From Photobacterium kagoshimensis (lineage in GTDB: Bacteria > Pseudomonadota > Gammaproteobacteria > Enterobacterales > Vibrionaceae), in contig NZ_JAKJSO010000019.1 of NCBI RefSeq assembly GCF_050337045.1, positions 73,595 to 137,594 of the forward strand: DNA of 64,000 nt, in the 5' to 3' direction. Under the pieces are notes generated by a model. It was not told where the DNA came from. It was given only the letters and a program-made list of their open reading frames with translations, and made no database searches. Shown in pieces: positions 53,301-61,223 of this stretch. Position 1 is the first letter of the stretch; each line of letters starts with the position of its first letter. A program made the position numbers and the translations under genes.

Positions 53301-54090
53301 CTTGTGGTACATCGAGCAATAATTTAGATACGTTAACATCATGGCCATGTGCTGAAGCCACCAGCTCCAGTTGATTAACAACCTGCGGTGTTTCTCCTTT
53401 CAAGGTGAAGTTTTTCACCGTAAAGCGCTGAATATCAAAATCTAGGGGTAATAACACTTCAGGCAGAACAATGCTTTCCTGTGTTTTTCCTGACGTATCA
53501 ACCACTTTTGGCGCTTGGTCTTGGCTTGTATCTGCTTTTGCTAGCGTTAGCTCAATATCTTGCCAATCCGTCGGCTTTAATGTCACTAATGAACCGACTA
53601 ACTGAGCCGCTGTTGAAAAGTGCTGCCAACGGACTTTATTACCCAAAATATCTAGGTCAATATCATCAAGCAGCACCCGATCAATGCTGATCGGTAAGGG
53701 GAAAGTAATCGAGGCTGTCGTCGATTCCTCTTCTACTGGCGCTTCATCTGAAGAGCTTTCAGGTAAGACTGGCATTGAAAATTGCATCCCCGAAATTGCA
53801 AGCTCTCGCACACAAACCTCAGGGCTGAGTAAGCAACGATCATCCAGATCAAGTCGAAGACGGTTCGCTTGCAAGTCGATACCCTGATCTTGATAGCGAA
53901 CATTCTCAAGCTGAAAGCCTCGGAAAAGTGTCCCTTGCGCACCTGAAATCGTTAACGCTGGCAGTGCTTTTTGTGCCCCCCACGCAGCCACCTTTACCCC
54001 AGCAGGGGTATATAACAAAGTAGCCAGTACAATAACGAGGAAAATAAGAATCGCGATAACTGCAATAGAAATACGCTTAAGCCAAATCAT
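50335..54090 (-). CDS. tamB: Translocation and assembly module inner-membrane component TamB
   Basis: A 1251-residue protein with an N-terminal membrane anchor (about 7-27) and a very long periplasmic beta-rich region of AsmA/DUF490 type, ending in the C-terminal DUF490 domain (GEVNIKDGTYRSFGQELVIRKGQ). TamB forms a hydrophobic groove and works with TamA in outer-membrane protein assembly and phospholipid transport. Its start overlaps the tamA stop by 4 nt. Confidence 0.95.
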   Translation of the reverse strand: MIWLKRISIAVIAILIFLVIVLATLLYTPAGVKVAAWGAQKALPALTISGAQGTLFRGFQLENVRYQDQGIDLQANRLRLDLDDRCLLSPEVCVRELAISGMQFSMPVLPESSSDEAPVEEESTTASITFPLPISIDRVLLDDIDLDILGNKVRWQHFSTAAQLVGSLVTLKPTDWQDIELTLAKADTSQDQAPKVVDTSGKTQESIVLPEVLLPLDFDIQRFTVKNFTLKGETPQVVNQLELVASAHGHDVNVSKLLLDVPQAVLNATTQVSLKGDYPLTLDAVADIAMAPLSGHQLALKADGSVGKLALDAKLKGTIDAVLAGDLAPLDPNLPFDLSLKSHHIQWPIDNKAEFEVTDTSLNAKGSLKGFNFDLKSAVDGEPMPAVAVNLKGRGDIDKVSLTSLKINTLGGVISGKAKANWKKNVTWQGQLAFSDIQPDKQWSEVPGKLSGQLQTSGGLTTKGGWFVKLPVLSVDGNVMSQTFALKGQLEAKDIAGNGNIELVTNGLSLNHGPNGLIAKGSLAKNWDMTATINAPDLAQSIPDVRGSIIGNVALSGKMLEPDIQLDLQGQALGWQELASLQAFNLTGRVSPLPQLNADIELTAENGQYEDAKLKNLSLNFAGTEKRHELVVDIDGEPASAQLRLTGALDRKLGWQGVLQQAELGTPVGPWRLNQATAIGYSLKTELATVAAHCWQQNSSGLCLAEPLEAGKSGHAQIALKRFDFEIIKPFLPPELVVKGEVGANIEALWTPESAPYVKASVVMPAGSVSQQIDETQPPLNVGWDKVTLNAEMKNDVLNADWLIGVKDNGDVSGQARVTQLTADQQIDAKVKIDRFMLDFLHPLLSDFRDFGGQVDADIHLTGAALHPAVNGGLSVSKVKLSGKTAPIDVKQADLTATFSGFGAAINGNVITPDGKLLLRGKADWTELENWRTELNVNGDELALSVPPMLAMKVSPHLKIAASPKQAEISGNIGIPWGRIKVDQLPQSAVAVSDDEVLLNDQLEPIEKEKPIPFSIKTNVLVKIGNDVKISAFGLKANLKGDLNVRQKDNEPLVYGEVNIKDGTYRSFGQELVIRKGQILFNGPADQPYLSMEAIRDPDNIEDSVTAGIRVTGPADEPKIDIFSDPAMPQQNALSYILRGKDIDSESGDNSSAMTTALISMGLAQSSQLVGDVGKAFGVQDLAVDTAGSGDDSQVTISGYIAPGLQVKYGVGIFNSLGEFTVRYRLMTDLYVEAISGLHNAVDLLYQFEFD

Positions 54091-55808
54091 AATTCAGGCC
54101 CTAAGGTAAAGTGGAGCTGGATCCGATCATCGGATGGACGATCAAGTCCCCATGCTACATCAAAACGAATGGGACCCACTGGCGATGCCCAGCGAACCCC
54201 TACACCAGTACCACTTTTCCAATCAGGTGAGTCAATCCACGCAGAACCGTAATCATAGAAAAGTGCCCCCCACCAATCCCCATAAACACGGTATTGGTAT
54301 TCAACGGAACTGGTTAGCATGTACTGACCTCCGCGAAGCTTATTACCATTATCTCTCGGGGCGATAGTCTCGTAACCATACCCACGAAGACTGTTATCAC
54401 CACCAATGAAAAAGCGCATTGATGGCGGGACATCTTCAATACTATCAGCAACAATCGCACCACCATCAAGGCGCAATAGCCCACGATGGTTCTCTCCTGC
54501 ACTGCGGATCCAGGCACTACGGCCACGGAAACGCGCCACACGCGTGTCCGAACCTAAATTAGGATCAGCATATTCAATCGAGATTAAATGCTTATCAGCC
54601 CATGTTGGCATCGCGCCACCACGAGCACGTGTTTTACTGTATGTGATACCAGGGATCAGCATGTTCAACACGCCTTTTTCATTATTACCCTGCTTATAGT
54701 CTTCCGTTAACCAACGTAATGAAGCAATACGCTTCCAGCCATGCTCTAACAGCCAATGCCGTTCAAGACCTAATGTTAGTTGAGTACTGATCGTGTCATG
54801 GTTGTCGGTGTAACTTAAGCCACCAACCACTTGGTAATAATCATTCAGTACATCATCGAGGGGGATTTTATAGGTGGCTTCAATTTTTGGCTGAACGGCC
54901 GAAATTTCTGTTTTAACACTCAGGCTATGCCCTGCACTATTAATCCACGGTTTTTTCCAATTAAACTTTAAGCGAGGGCCAGTATCGGTTGAAAAACCGA
55001 TACCCGTTTCAATTTGGTTTCGCACCTGTGGGGCTAAGCTCACCTGAACAGGAATCGAGTTATCTTCTAACTTAGAGACATCACCGCCAACAAAAATTGA
55101 AGAGAACCAGCCTACATTGGATAAGCGTTGGTTAAATTCCCCCAATTTAGAGGCTAAATAGGGTTCATTTTCTTCATATGGGATCAACGACTGTAGACGG
55201 TCTTCATCGATCTGACTACCGGTAAAGACTGTGTCACCGAAGTTGTAGCGAATACCACTATCAAACGTGATCAAAATGAAAGCTTCACTGCGTGATGGCG
55301 CAACTTCCATCACACTCTTTTCAAACTTCGCATCAAAGTAACCTTTACGCAGAGCGAGACTGCTTAACGCGGATTTTAATGCTTCGTACTTACCGTGATT
55401 CAGTGGTTCACCTAACCCCATCCCACTGTTTCGCACTAGCGCGATAAAATCGATATCGTCTTTAGCCATCCCCCGTATATCAATATTACTGCGAGCAATA
55501 CGGGTTTGTGGACCGGCATCAACCGTCACTGTTAGCTTACTATTTTTGCCTTCTTTCACATCATAATTAAAGGTCGGTTGGTAATGCCCCAGCGCTTTTA
55601 ATGCTGACTTTATTTCATTTTCAAGTTGTTCTCGAAATCGAAGAGATGTGCTGTAATCATCCTCAGGGATCCCCTGAATATAAGCATCAACATTATCTTC
55701 AAGGCTATCACTCAACCCCTTGATCGTTAGATCCGTATTGGCACTAGCAGGAAGAGAAAATAGGAGAGCGAGAGCGGGAAAGGCGAACCGCTTATACAGT
55801 GAATTCAT
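54087..55808 (-). CDS. tamA: Translocation and assembly module outer-membrane component TamA
   Basis: A 573-residue Omp85-family protein. A signal peptide (1-23), three POTRA domains (about 27-265) and a 16-strand barrel with FFIGGDNSLRGYGYETI (the L6 VRGY-like motif) and a C-terminal FTLGPEL are seen. It is the first gene of tamA-tamB-ytfP and is divergent from msrA. Confidence 0.95.
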   Translation of the reverse strand: MNSLYKRFAFPALALLFSLPASANTDLTIKGLSDSLEDNVDAYIQGIPEDDYSTSLRFREQLENEIKSALKALGHYQPTFNYDVKEGKNSKLTVTVDAGPQTRIARSNIDIRGMAKDDIDFIALVRNSGMGLGEPLNHGKYEALKSALSSLALRKGYFDAKFEKSVMEVAPSRSEAFILITFDSGIRYNFGDTVFTGSQIDEDRLQSLIPYEENEPYLASKLGEFNQRLSNVGWFSSIFVGGDVSKLEDNSIPVQVSLAPQVRNQIETGIGFSTDTGPRLKFNWKKPWINSAGHSLSVKTEISAVQPKIEATYKIPLDDVLNDYYQVVGGLSYTDNHDTISTQLTLGLERHWLLEHGWKRIASLRWLTEDYKQGNNEKGVLNMLIPGITYSKTRARGGAMPTWADKHLISIEYADPNLGSDTRVARFRGRSAWIRSAGENHRGLLRLDGGAIVADSIEDVPPSMRFFIGGDNSLRGYGYETIAPRDNGNKLRGGQYMLTSSVEYQYRVYGDWWGALFYDYGSAWIDSPDWKSGTGVGVRWASPVGPIRFDVAWGLDRPSDDRIQLHFTLGPEL

Positions 55809-55973
55809 TCTTATTTTGCTTCTTTTCTAAAGTCGAGATCCAAGGGGCGCACAAATTATTCTGACAAACCACGCGCTTAGCCGCCAGTTTTTATTTCGCA
55901 AAAAATTGATCATTGATTGTGCCACGCAATTTCACTATTTTCTTTATACCAAGCAACATAAAAGGAAGTAATA

Positions 55974-56618
55974 ATGTCGCTGACAAAACAAACCATGATC
56001 ACGCAGGATACAGCGCTGATTGGCAGAGCAACCGCGATTACGCTAAGTCATCCACATGCAGTACTTAGCACCCCACTCAATGATGATATACCAACAGGCT
56101 TGGAGTCGTTAATTGTTGGCATGGGCTGCTTTTGGGGTGCTGAGCGCTTATTCTGGCAACAAGCTGGTATTTATAGCACAGCAGCTGGCTACTGTGGTGG
56201 CTTTACACCAAATCCAAGCTACGACGAGGTTTGTTCAGGGAGAACTGGGCATGCTGAAGTGGTTAAGATCATTTTTGACCCTAGTGCTATATCATTAAGC
56301 CAACTACTTGCACTGTTTTGGGAGAACCACGATCCAACACAAGGCATGCAACAAGGGAATGACTCTGGCACTCAGTATCGTTCTGCGATTTACACCAACT
56401 CTGACTCGCAACAAACCGAATCACTTGCTAGTAAACAGAGATATCAACAGGCACTCAATAGCAGCCAACTTACAGCAACTATCACAACAGAAATTCAAGC
56501 CGCGAGCACGTTCTATTTTGCTGAAGAATACCATCAACAATATTTAGCAAAACACCCAAATGGCTACTGTGGACGAGGAGGAACAGGGATCTGCCTGCCG
56601 CCTTCATTAACCACTTAG
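55974..56618 (+). CDS. msrA: Peptide methionine sulfoxide reductase MsrA
   Basis: A 214-residue enzyme reducing the S-epimer of methionine sulfoxide. The catalytic Cys52 is in GMGCFWGAE and the recycling cysteines are at 199 and 207 (CGRGGTGIC), the same arrangement as E. coli. It has an AAGGAAG site before the ATG. It is divergent from tamA, as in E. coli. Confidence 0.96.
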   Translation: MSLTKQTMITQDTALIGRATAITLSHPHAVLSTPLNDDIPTGLESLIVGMGCFWGAERLFWQQAGIYSTAAGYCGGFTPNPSYDEVCSGRTGHAEVVKIIFDPSAISLSQLLALFWENHDPTQGMQQGNDSGTQYRSAIYTNSDSQQTESLASKQRYQQALNSSQLTATITTEIQAASTFYFAEEYHQQYLAKHPNGYCGRGGTGICLPPSLTT

Positions 56619-56627
56619 TACCTAACC

Positions 56628-56652
56628 GATACCCACATTGTCTGTGGGTATC
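56628..56652. terminator. Hairpin between msrA and ytfK
   Basis: A perfect 10-bp stem GATACCCACA / TGTGGGTATC with a 5-nt loop reaches the ytfK stop codon. There is no strong T-tract; it probably marks the shared 3' ends. Confidence 0.55.
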
Positions 56653-56860
56653 AATACGCCTCTGCGGCCAGCAATTGAATTTCCTTATTCACTTCAGTCA
56701 ACGCACTTAAGGCTTTTAAATCATGTGACTTCGCGGGTAATAGCCGTCCACAGTCAAACTCGAAGGCGCCAACCCCCATGATAAATAAACGCCCCCTAAA
56801 ATAATTTTTCACATAACGGGCAATTTGATTTGGTCGATATTGTTTAAATATTTTCAGCAT
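56651..56860 (-). CDS. ytfK: DUF1107 protein YtfK
   Basis: A 69-residue protein. The pattern KIFKQYRPNQIARYVKNYFRG followed by GVGAFEFDCGRLL and SALTEVNKEIQLL lines up with E. coli YtfK along its length. E. coli YtfK binds SpoT and tips it toward (p)ppGpp synthesis during phosphate or fatty-acid starvation. It has an AGAGAGG site before the ATG and sits in the msrA/tamA/ytfJ neighbourhood, as in E. coli. Confidence 0.88.
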   Translation of the reverse strand: MLKIFKQYRPNQIARYVKNYFRGRLFIMGVGAFEFDCGRLLPAKSHDLKALSALTEVNKEIQLLAAEAY

Positions 56861-57139
56861 GAGTTCCTCTCTTTCACATAGCTATAGACCAACAGAAACA
56901 AAATTTGTTTCATTCATCTTGCATAAAAACCATGCAATTTATTCGCCAAAACATCCTGCTCTTGACGCTTTTTTCTTCCCGCAAACAGACTCTAGAACAA
57001 AATCATAATGCGATTCGCCTTATTTCTGATTATTAACTAAAAAATGAGTGACACATGTCTAATCTTGTTAACTGGTATAACCAGATTGACGTGCTTTTAC
57101 TAAGATAATAAGGCGTCTAACTATAATCGGAAAAAAACA

Positions 57140-57691
57140 ATGAATAAGAAGCTTATCATTACCTTACTCGCTGGCTTACTGCCAACATTGGCATCAGCTC
57201 ATAACCTTGAGATTGGCCAAGCATTACCAAGTGTTGATGTCGCCGATAAAGGTGAGATTTTATTAGCCCAAGACAAGATTGCTTATCAGGCTTGGACAAC
57301 AGCTCAACTAGAAGGAAAAGTAAGAGTTATTCAAGCAATCGCTGGGCGCAGTGCCGCTAAAGCAATGAATGCTCCAATGATCGATGCGATCAAAGCTGCC
57401 AACCTACCTGCAGAAAAATACCAAACAACAACAATCATTAATCAAGATGACGCGATCTGGGGGACCGGTGGTTTTGTCAAATCATCAGCCGAAGACAGTA
57501 AGCGCGAGTTTGCATGGTCATCGATGGTGTTGGATGCGAATGGAGACGTTCAACAAGCATGGGATCTCAAGCCTGAAAATTCAATGATTGCACTGCTTGA
57601 TGCAAAAGGAACCGTGCTTTTCGCCCAAGAAGGTCAGCTTTCTGTACAAGAAATACAGCAAGTTATGGAGCTTATTAACAATAACCTGTAG
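57140..57691 (+). CDS. ytfJ: YtfJ family periplasmic protein
   Basis: A 183-residue protein with a signal peptide (MNKKLIITLLAGLLPTLASA, cut before HNLEIG). The thioredoxin-like YtfJ fold is suggested by GKVRVIQAIAGRSAAK, IINQDDAIWGTGGFV and FAWSSMVLDANG. No CXXC motif is present, so it is not a classical redox protein. The function is unknown. Confidence 0.88.
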   Translation: MNKKLIITLLAGLLPTLASAHNLEIGQALPSVDVADKGEILLAQDKIAYQAWTTAQLEGKVRVIQAIAGRSAAKAMNAPMIDAIKAANLPAEKYQTTTIINQDDAIWGTGGFVKSSAEDSKREFAWSSMVLDANGDVQQAWDLKPENSMIALLDAKGTVLFAQEGQLSVQEIQQVMELINNNL

Positions 57692-57732
57692 CACTTCCTA
57701 TTCTTATCAAGCCATACCAGAGAACTTAATGT

Positions 57733-57751
57733 AATGTTATAATGTCACACA
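57733..57751 (+). promoter_or_regulatory. Zur-like operator overlapping a -10 element
   Basis: The 19-mer beginning AATGTTATAATG matches a Zur-type palindrome (AATGTTATAATATAACATT, from memory) at 15 of 19 positions. It contains a perfect TATAAT at 57738-57743 and lies 132 nt upstream of the zinc-binding zrgA-like gene. Repression in zinc-replete cells is inferred. Confidence 0.55.
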
Positions 57752-57786
57752 TTGTAACAGCATTGGTTTTGGCACAAAGCTAATGG

Positions 57787-57814
57787 GGAGCAATTGGCAC
57801 TAAACATTTGCTCC
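57787..57814 (+). other. 5' leader hairpin before the zinc operon
   Basis: A 7-bp stem GGAGCAA / TTGCTCC with a 14-nt loop, followed by TTACTTTG. It could be part of the operon leader or a weak terminator of ytfJ. Confidence 0.35.
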
Positions 57815-57882
57815 TTACTTTGTAACATCCCCCTTGTTGTCACGCTGTGTTTATATCGTTTTCAACCATAGGGAAAGCAAAC

Positions 57883-58590
57883 ATGACGATCCGCCGTACT
57901 GTATTCGCCACACTCGTAAGCTCACTCATCACAGGGCAAGCTTTAGCACACAATCATCACGATGAAAGTGAATATCGTCAGCATGGCGCGCATGTTCACG
58001 GTGTCGTTGAACTCAATATCGCACAAGATGCCAACGCTCTACTCGTTGAAATTACCGCTCCAGGCGCCGACGTTGTGGGCTTTGAACACGCACCAAAAAA
58101 TGATGAACAAAAGAAAGCGCTAGATAGTGCGCTAAAAACACTCGCTCAGCCGCTGCAATTACTGACATTCTCCACTGGAGCACAATGTACGCTAGTTGAC
58201 ACTCTCGTAACAGAAACCCTTACGGCCCATGATGATAAACATGCACATCATGACCATGATAGCCACGATCATGATGAACATGCACACCACGATCACGATA
58301 GCCACGATCATGATGAACATGCACACCACGATCACGATAGCCACGATCATGATGAACATGCACACCACGATCACGATAGCCATGACCATGATTGTAACTG
58401 TGATGGTCAACATGGTGAGTTTTCAGCGCAATACACTTTCAATTGCGACAACATCGAAACGCTAACAGACATGCAATCGGATTGGTTCAAGCATTTCACC
58501 TCTACCGAGAAAATCACAATTCAAGCAATTACAAACAAAGGGCAAAAAGCAGGTCAACTGACTCCAGCACAAACCCAGTTTACGTTCTAA
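57883..58590 (+). CDS. zrgA: ZrgA-like periplasmic zinc-binding protein (DUF2796)
   Basis: A 235-residue protein with a signal peptide (MTIRRTVFATLVSSLITGQALA) and His-rich segments. EYRQHGAHVHGVVELNIAQD and GADVVGFEHAP fit DUF2796/ZrgA, the zinc-binding component of the V. cholerae Zrg system. Residues 119-170 are four copies of a 13-residue unit rich in His and Asp, encoded by a 39-bp DNA repeat. The ATG at 57883 has AGGGAAAG upstream; the GTG frame at 57847 is upstream extension. It is followed by a terminator and then the ABC genes. Confidence 0.88.
   Translation: MTIRRTVFATLVSSLITGQALAHNHHDESEYRQHGAHVHGVVELNIAQDANALLVEITAPGADVVGFEHAPKNDEQKKALDSALKTLAQPLQLLTFSTGAQCTLVDTLVTETLTAHDDKHAHHDHDSHDHDEHAHHDHDSHDHDEHAHHDHDSHDHDEHAHHDHDSHDHDCNCDGQHGEFSAQYTFNCDNIETLTDMQSDWFKHFTSTEKITIQAITNKGQKAGQLTPAQTQFTF
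58237..58392 (+). repeat. Four 39-bp tandem repeats encoding His/Asp-rich units
   Basis: Copies start at 58237, 58276, 58315 and 58354. Copies 2 and 3 are identical, copy 4 differs near its end, and copy 1 is the most diverged. Each encodes 13 residues (E/K-HAHHDHDSHDHD). Copy-number change keeps the frame. Confidence 0.92.
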
Positions 58591-58597
58591 TGAAGTA

Positions 58598-58620
58598 AGA
58601 GGGGCTCACGCCCCTTTTTA
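58598..58620 (+). terminator. Intra-operon terminator between zrgA and the ABC ATPase gene
   Basis: AGGGGC / GCCCCT with a TCAC loop followed by TTTTT lies 10 nt after the zrgA stop and 12 nt before zrgB. It should give more zrgA mRNA than transporter mRNA. Confidence 0.78.
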
Positions 58621-58631
58621 GGAAACCAAGC

Positions 58632-59327
58632 ATGACTGTTATAGATATTTCAAATCTCACTTTTCGCTGGGCTCGACAACACGCTGATATATTAGCCATA
58701 CCTCAATTCACTGTGCAGCAAGGTGAGAAGGTATTTCTCAAAGGCCCAAGCGGAAGCGGAAAGTCGACATTACTAGGGTTACTATCAGGTATCAGCCAAC
58801 CGACATCTGGTGAAGTTTCAATCCTCGGCCAAAAATTCAGTGAATTAAAAGCCACGCAACGAGATACATTCAGAGCGGATCATATCGGTTATATCTTCCA
58901 GATGTTTAACCTACTGCCATACTTGTCTGTACTTGAGAATGTAATGCTGCCTTGTCGCTTTTCCTCATTACGCCAACAACGAATTTCAACCAGCTTGGAG
59001 CAAGAAGCAAAACGCTTATTAACACAGCTTCATTTACCACACGATTGTCTCCACAAACCTATCAGTGAACTGAGCATTGGTCAGCAACAACGAGTAGCTG
59101 CAGCACGAGCACTGATGGGGCAGCCAGAGCTGCTCATTGCAGATGAACCCACATCAGCCTTAGATCAAAATAACCGCGAAGCCTTTATCGAACTGTTAAT
59201 GGCTGAATGTGAACGCTCTAATACCACACTTTTATTTGTAAGCCATGATCAAACGCTTGAAGGACTTTTTGATCGAACCGTTGCACTCAATGACATCAAC
59301 ACTATTCACCAAGAGATAACATCATGA
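58632..59327 (+). CDS. ABC transporter ATPase of the zinc operon (ZrgB-like)
   Basis: A 231-residue MacB/LolD-type ATPase. Walker A GPSGSGKST (38-46), a slightly changed signature LSIGQ (Gly to Ile at the third position), and Walker B LLIADEP are seen. It overlaps the permease start by 4 nt (ATGA). With the FtsX-type permease it resembles V. cholerae ZrgB-ZrgC; the mechanism of zinc acquisition by this type of ABC pair is not settled. Confidence 0.88.
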   Translation: MTVIDISNLTFRWARQHADILAIPQFTVQQGEKVFLKGPSGSGKSTLLGLLSGISQPTSGEVSILGQKFSELKATQRDTFRADHIGYIFQMFNLLPYLSVLENVMLPCRFSSLRQQRISTSLEQEAKRLLTQLHLPHDCLHKPISELSIGQQQRVAAARALMGQPELLIADEPTSALDQNNREAFIELLMAECERSNTTLLFVSHDQTLEGLFDRTVALNDINTIHQEITS

Positions 59328-60583
59328 AGGCTATCTTACATTTAGCATGGAAAAGCCTGAATAACCGAAAAGCGACGGCGTTACTTACCATACTTACCGT
59401 TGCCATCTCAGTCACCCTGCTATTAGGTGTTGAGCGAGTAAGAACACAAGCTAAAGCCAGCTTTGCCAATACAATTTCAGGCACAGATCTTATTGTTGGC
59501 TCGCGCGCCGGTTCAGTCAATTTATTACTCTACTCGGTATTTCGTATCGGTAATGCAACCAATAATATCGACTGGAAAAGTTATCAAGACATCACATCAC
59601 ACCGTGCAGTAAAATGGGCAATCCCTATCTCACTGGGTGATTCACACCGTGGATTTAGAGTTATTGGGACGAATGGCGATTATTTTGAGCATTATAAATA
59701 CGGTAAAAAACAACCTCTTACCTTCGCCCAAGGCTTACCGTTTACAGACCTATTCGAAACTGTCGTTGGCGCTGAAGTTGCGAGAAAATTAGACTACAAA
59801 TTAGGCGATGAAATTATCATTGCCCATGGGATCAGCGATAAATCCTTTAACCGTCATGATAACTTGCCATTCAAAGTTGTAGGTATTCTCGCCCCGACAG
59901 GTACACCAGTTGATCGCAGCGTACATGTTTCGTTAGAGGCGATTGAAGCAATCCATGTTGGGTGGGAGTCAGGTGCTCGATTAGGGCCAACTCCAGAAGC
60001 AAAAATACTGCTACAACAAGAATTTAAACCCCATCAAATTACCGCCTTCATGGTAGGGCTTAATTCAAAAATCCAAACCTTTGCATTACAGCGCTATATT
60101 AATACTTATAGCAAAGAGCCCTTAAGCGCCATCATGCCAGGCATCGCCTTGCATGAACTTTGGCAAATGATGTCGATTGCAGAGCAAGCATTACTCATTG
60201 TTTCAGGTTTTGTTGTGATTGCAGGTTTATTAGGTATGCTTTCTAGCTTACTTACAAGCCTAAACGAACGTCGACGTGAAATGGCGATCCTGCGTGCAAC
60301 AGGAGCAAGACCAAGCCATATTTTCTTTTTATTAATCAGTGAAGCAACCTTCCTGACAGCGCTCGGTATTCTACTTGGAACAATCATGCTCTATGGTCTG
60401 CTTTTCATTGCGCAACCATTTATCCTGACGCACTTTGGAATGTATATCGAGATCACGCCTCTAAATATTTATGAGCTAACATTGCTGGCAGTCGTTCAAG
60501 TTGCAGGTATCCTAGTCGGTATTATTCCTGCGATTCGCGCTTATCAACACTCGCTGTCTGATGGCATGACAATCAAGATTTAA
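59324..60583 (+). CDS. FtsX/MacB-type ABC permease of the zinc operon
   Basis: A 419-residue protein with one N-terminal membrane helix (about 17-35), a periplasmic MacB-like domain (40-280) and three C-terminal helices (about 285-315, 335-365, 380-405). LNERRREMAILRATGARPSHIFFLLISEA is the typical FtsX coupling segment. It pairs with the overlapping ATPase. Confidence 0.88.
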   Translation: MKAILHLAWKSLNNRKATALLTILTVAISVTLLLGVERVRTQAKASFANTISGTDLIVGSRAGSVNLLLYSVFRIGNATNNIDWKSYQDITSHRAVKWAIPISLGDSHRGFRVIGTNGDYFEHYKYGKKQPLTFAQGLPFTDLFETVVGAEVARKLDYKLGDEIIIAHGISDKSFNRHDNLPFKVVGILAPTGTPVDRSVHVSLEAIEAIHVGWESGARLGPTPEAKILLQQEFKPHQITAFMVGLNSKIQTFALQRYINTYSKEPLSAIMPGIALHELWQMMSIAEQALLIVSGFVVIAGLLGMLSSLLTSLNERRREMAILRATGARPSHIFFLLISEATFLTALGILLGTIMLYGLLFIAQPFILTHFGMYIEITPLNIYELTLLAVVQVAGILVGIIPAIRAYQHSLSDGMTIKI

Positions 60584-60592
60584 GGGCACAAC

Positions 60593-61078
60593 ATGATAAA
60601 ATGGCTATTAGCCTTATGCTGCACATTTCCATTGCTGGTACATGCATCAGAGCCACTGACATTAGACTGGTTAGATTTAGTACCAGAAAATGAACGTTCA
60701 ATGATCAATGAACAGGGCATTGCTGCCTTTATTGATCACAGTGGTGGTAAAGCAAAACAAAGCCAAATGGGAAAAGTGCGCGAAGAACTCAATGGTAGTC
60801 AGGTAAAAATTCCCGGTTTCGTTATTCCTCTCGAAGGGGATGATAAAGCTGTCACCGAGTTTCTGCTGGTTCCTTATTTCGGTGCTTGTATACACGTTCC
60901 ACCACCGCCGCCGAACCAGATTATTTATGTGAAATTTCCAACAGGTGCACCGATCCAACAGCTTTGGGATGTTGTCTATATTATCGGTGAATTAAAAACC
61001 CAGCATGTCAGTCATGATCTCGCTGAAGTCGGCTATCTGATTGAAGGTACCCAACTAGAAGAATACGATGACATGTAA
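60593..61078 (+). CDS. DUF3299 periplasmic protein of the zinc operon
   Basis: A 161-residue protein with a signal peptide (MIKWLLALCCTFPLLVHA). The central KIPGFVIPLEGDDKAVTEFLLVPYFGACIHVPPPPPNQIIYV is the DUF3299 hallmark, with an invariant Cys-X-His-X-Pro that could hold metal. It starts 9 nt after the permease, and is followed by a terminator. In V. cholerae the Zrg locus contains similar small proteins; the exact Zrg letter is not assigned. Confidence 0.86.
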   Translation: MIKWLLALCCTFPLLVHASEPLTLDWLDLVPENERSMINEQGIAAFIDHSGGKAKQSQMGKVREELNGSQVKIPGFVIPLEGDDKAVTEFLLVPYFGACIHVPPPPPNQIIYVKFPTGAPIQQLWDVVYIIGELKTQHVSHDLAEVGYLIEGTQLEEYDDM

Positions 61079-61096
61079 TCCCTCAATATAATCCAC

Positions 61097-61128
61097 AAAG
61101 GCTAATATTCTGTATTAGCCTTTTTTCT
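61097..61128 (+). terminator. Terminator of the zinc operon
   Basis: GGCTAATA / TATTAGCC with a TTCTG loop, extended by AAA/TTT and followed by TTTTTT. Confidence 0.88.
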
Positions 61129-61223
61129 ACCAAGATAACCCCTATCTCAAAATACAAAATTCATTTCGCGATTAAGACTAATTACTGGTACAACAGAACT
61201 ATTACTAGATTGAGTTACTCGAC

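Noticed and set aside
58237..58392. CRISPR-like repeat array
   Set aside because: The 39-bp units are directly adjacent with no spacers and lie in frame inside a coding gene.
58192..58413. Antisense ORF over the His-rich repeats
   Set aside because: It is a repetitive Met/Val/Ile translation created by the tandem repeat on the other strand.
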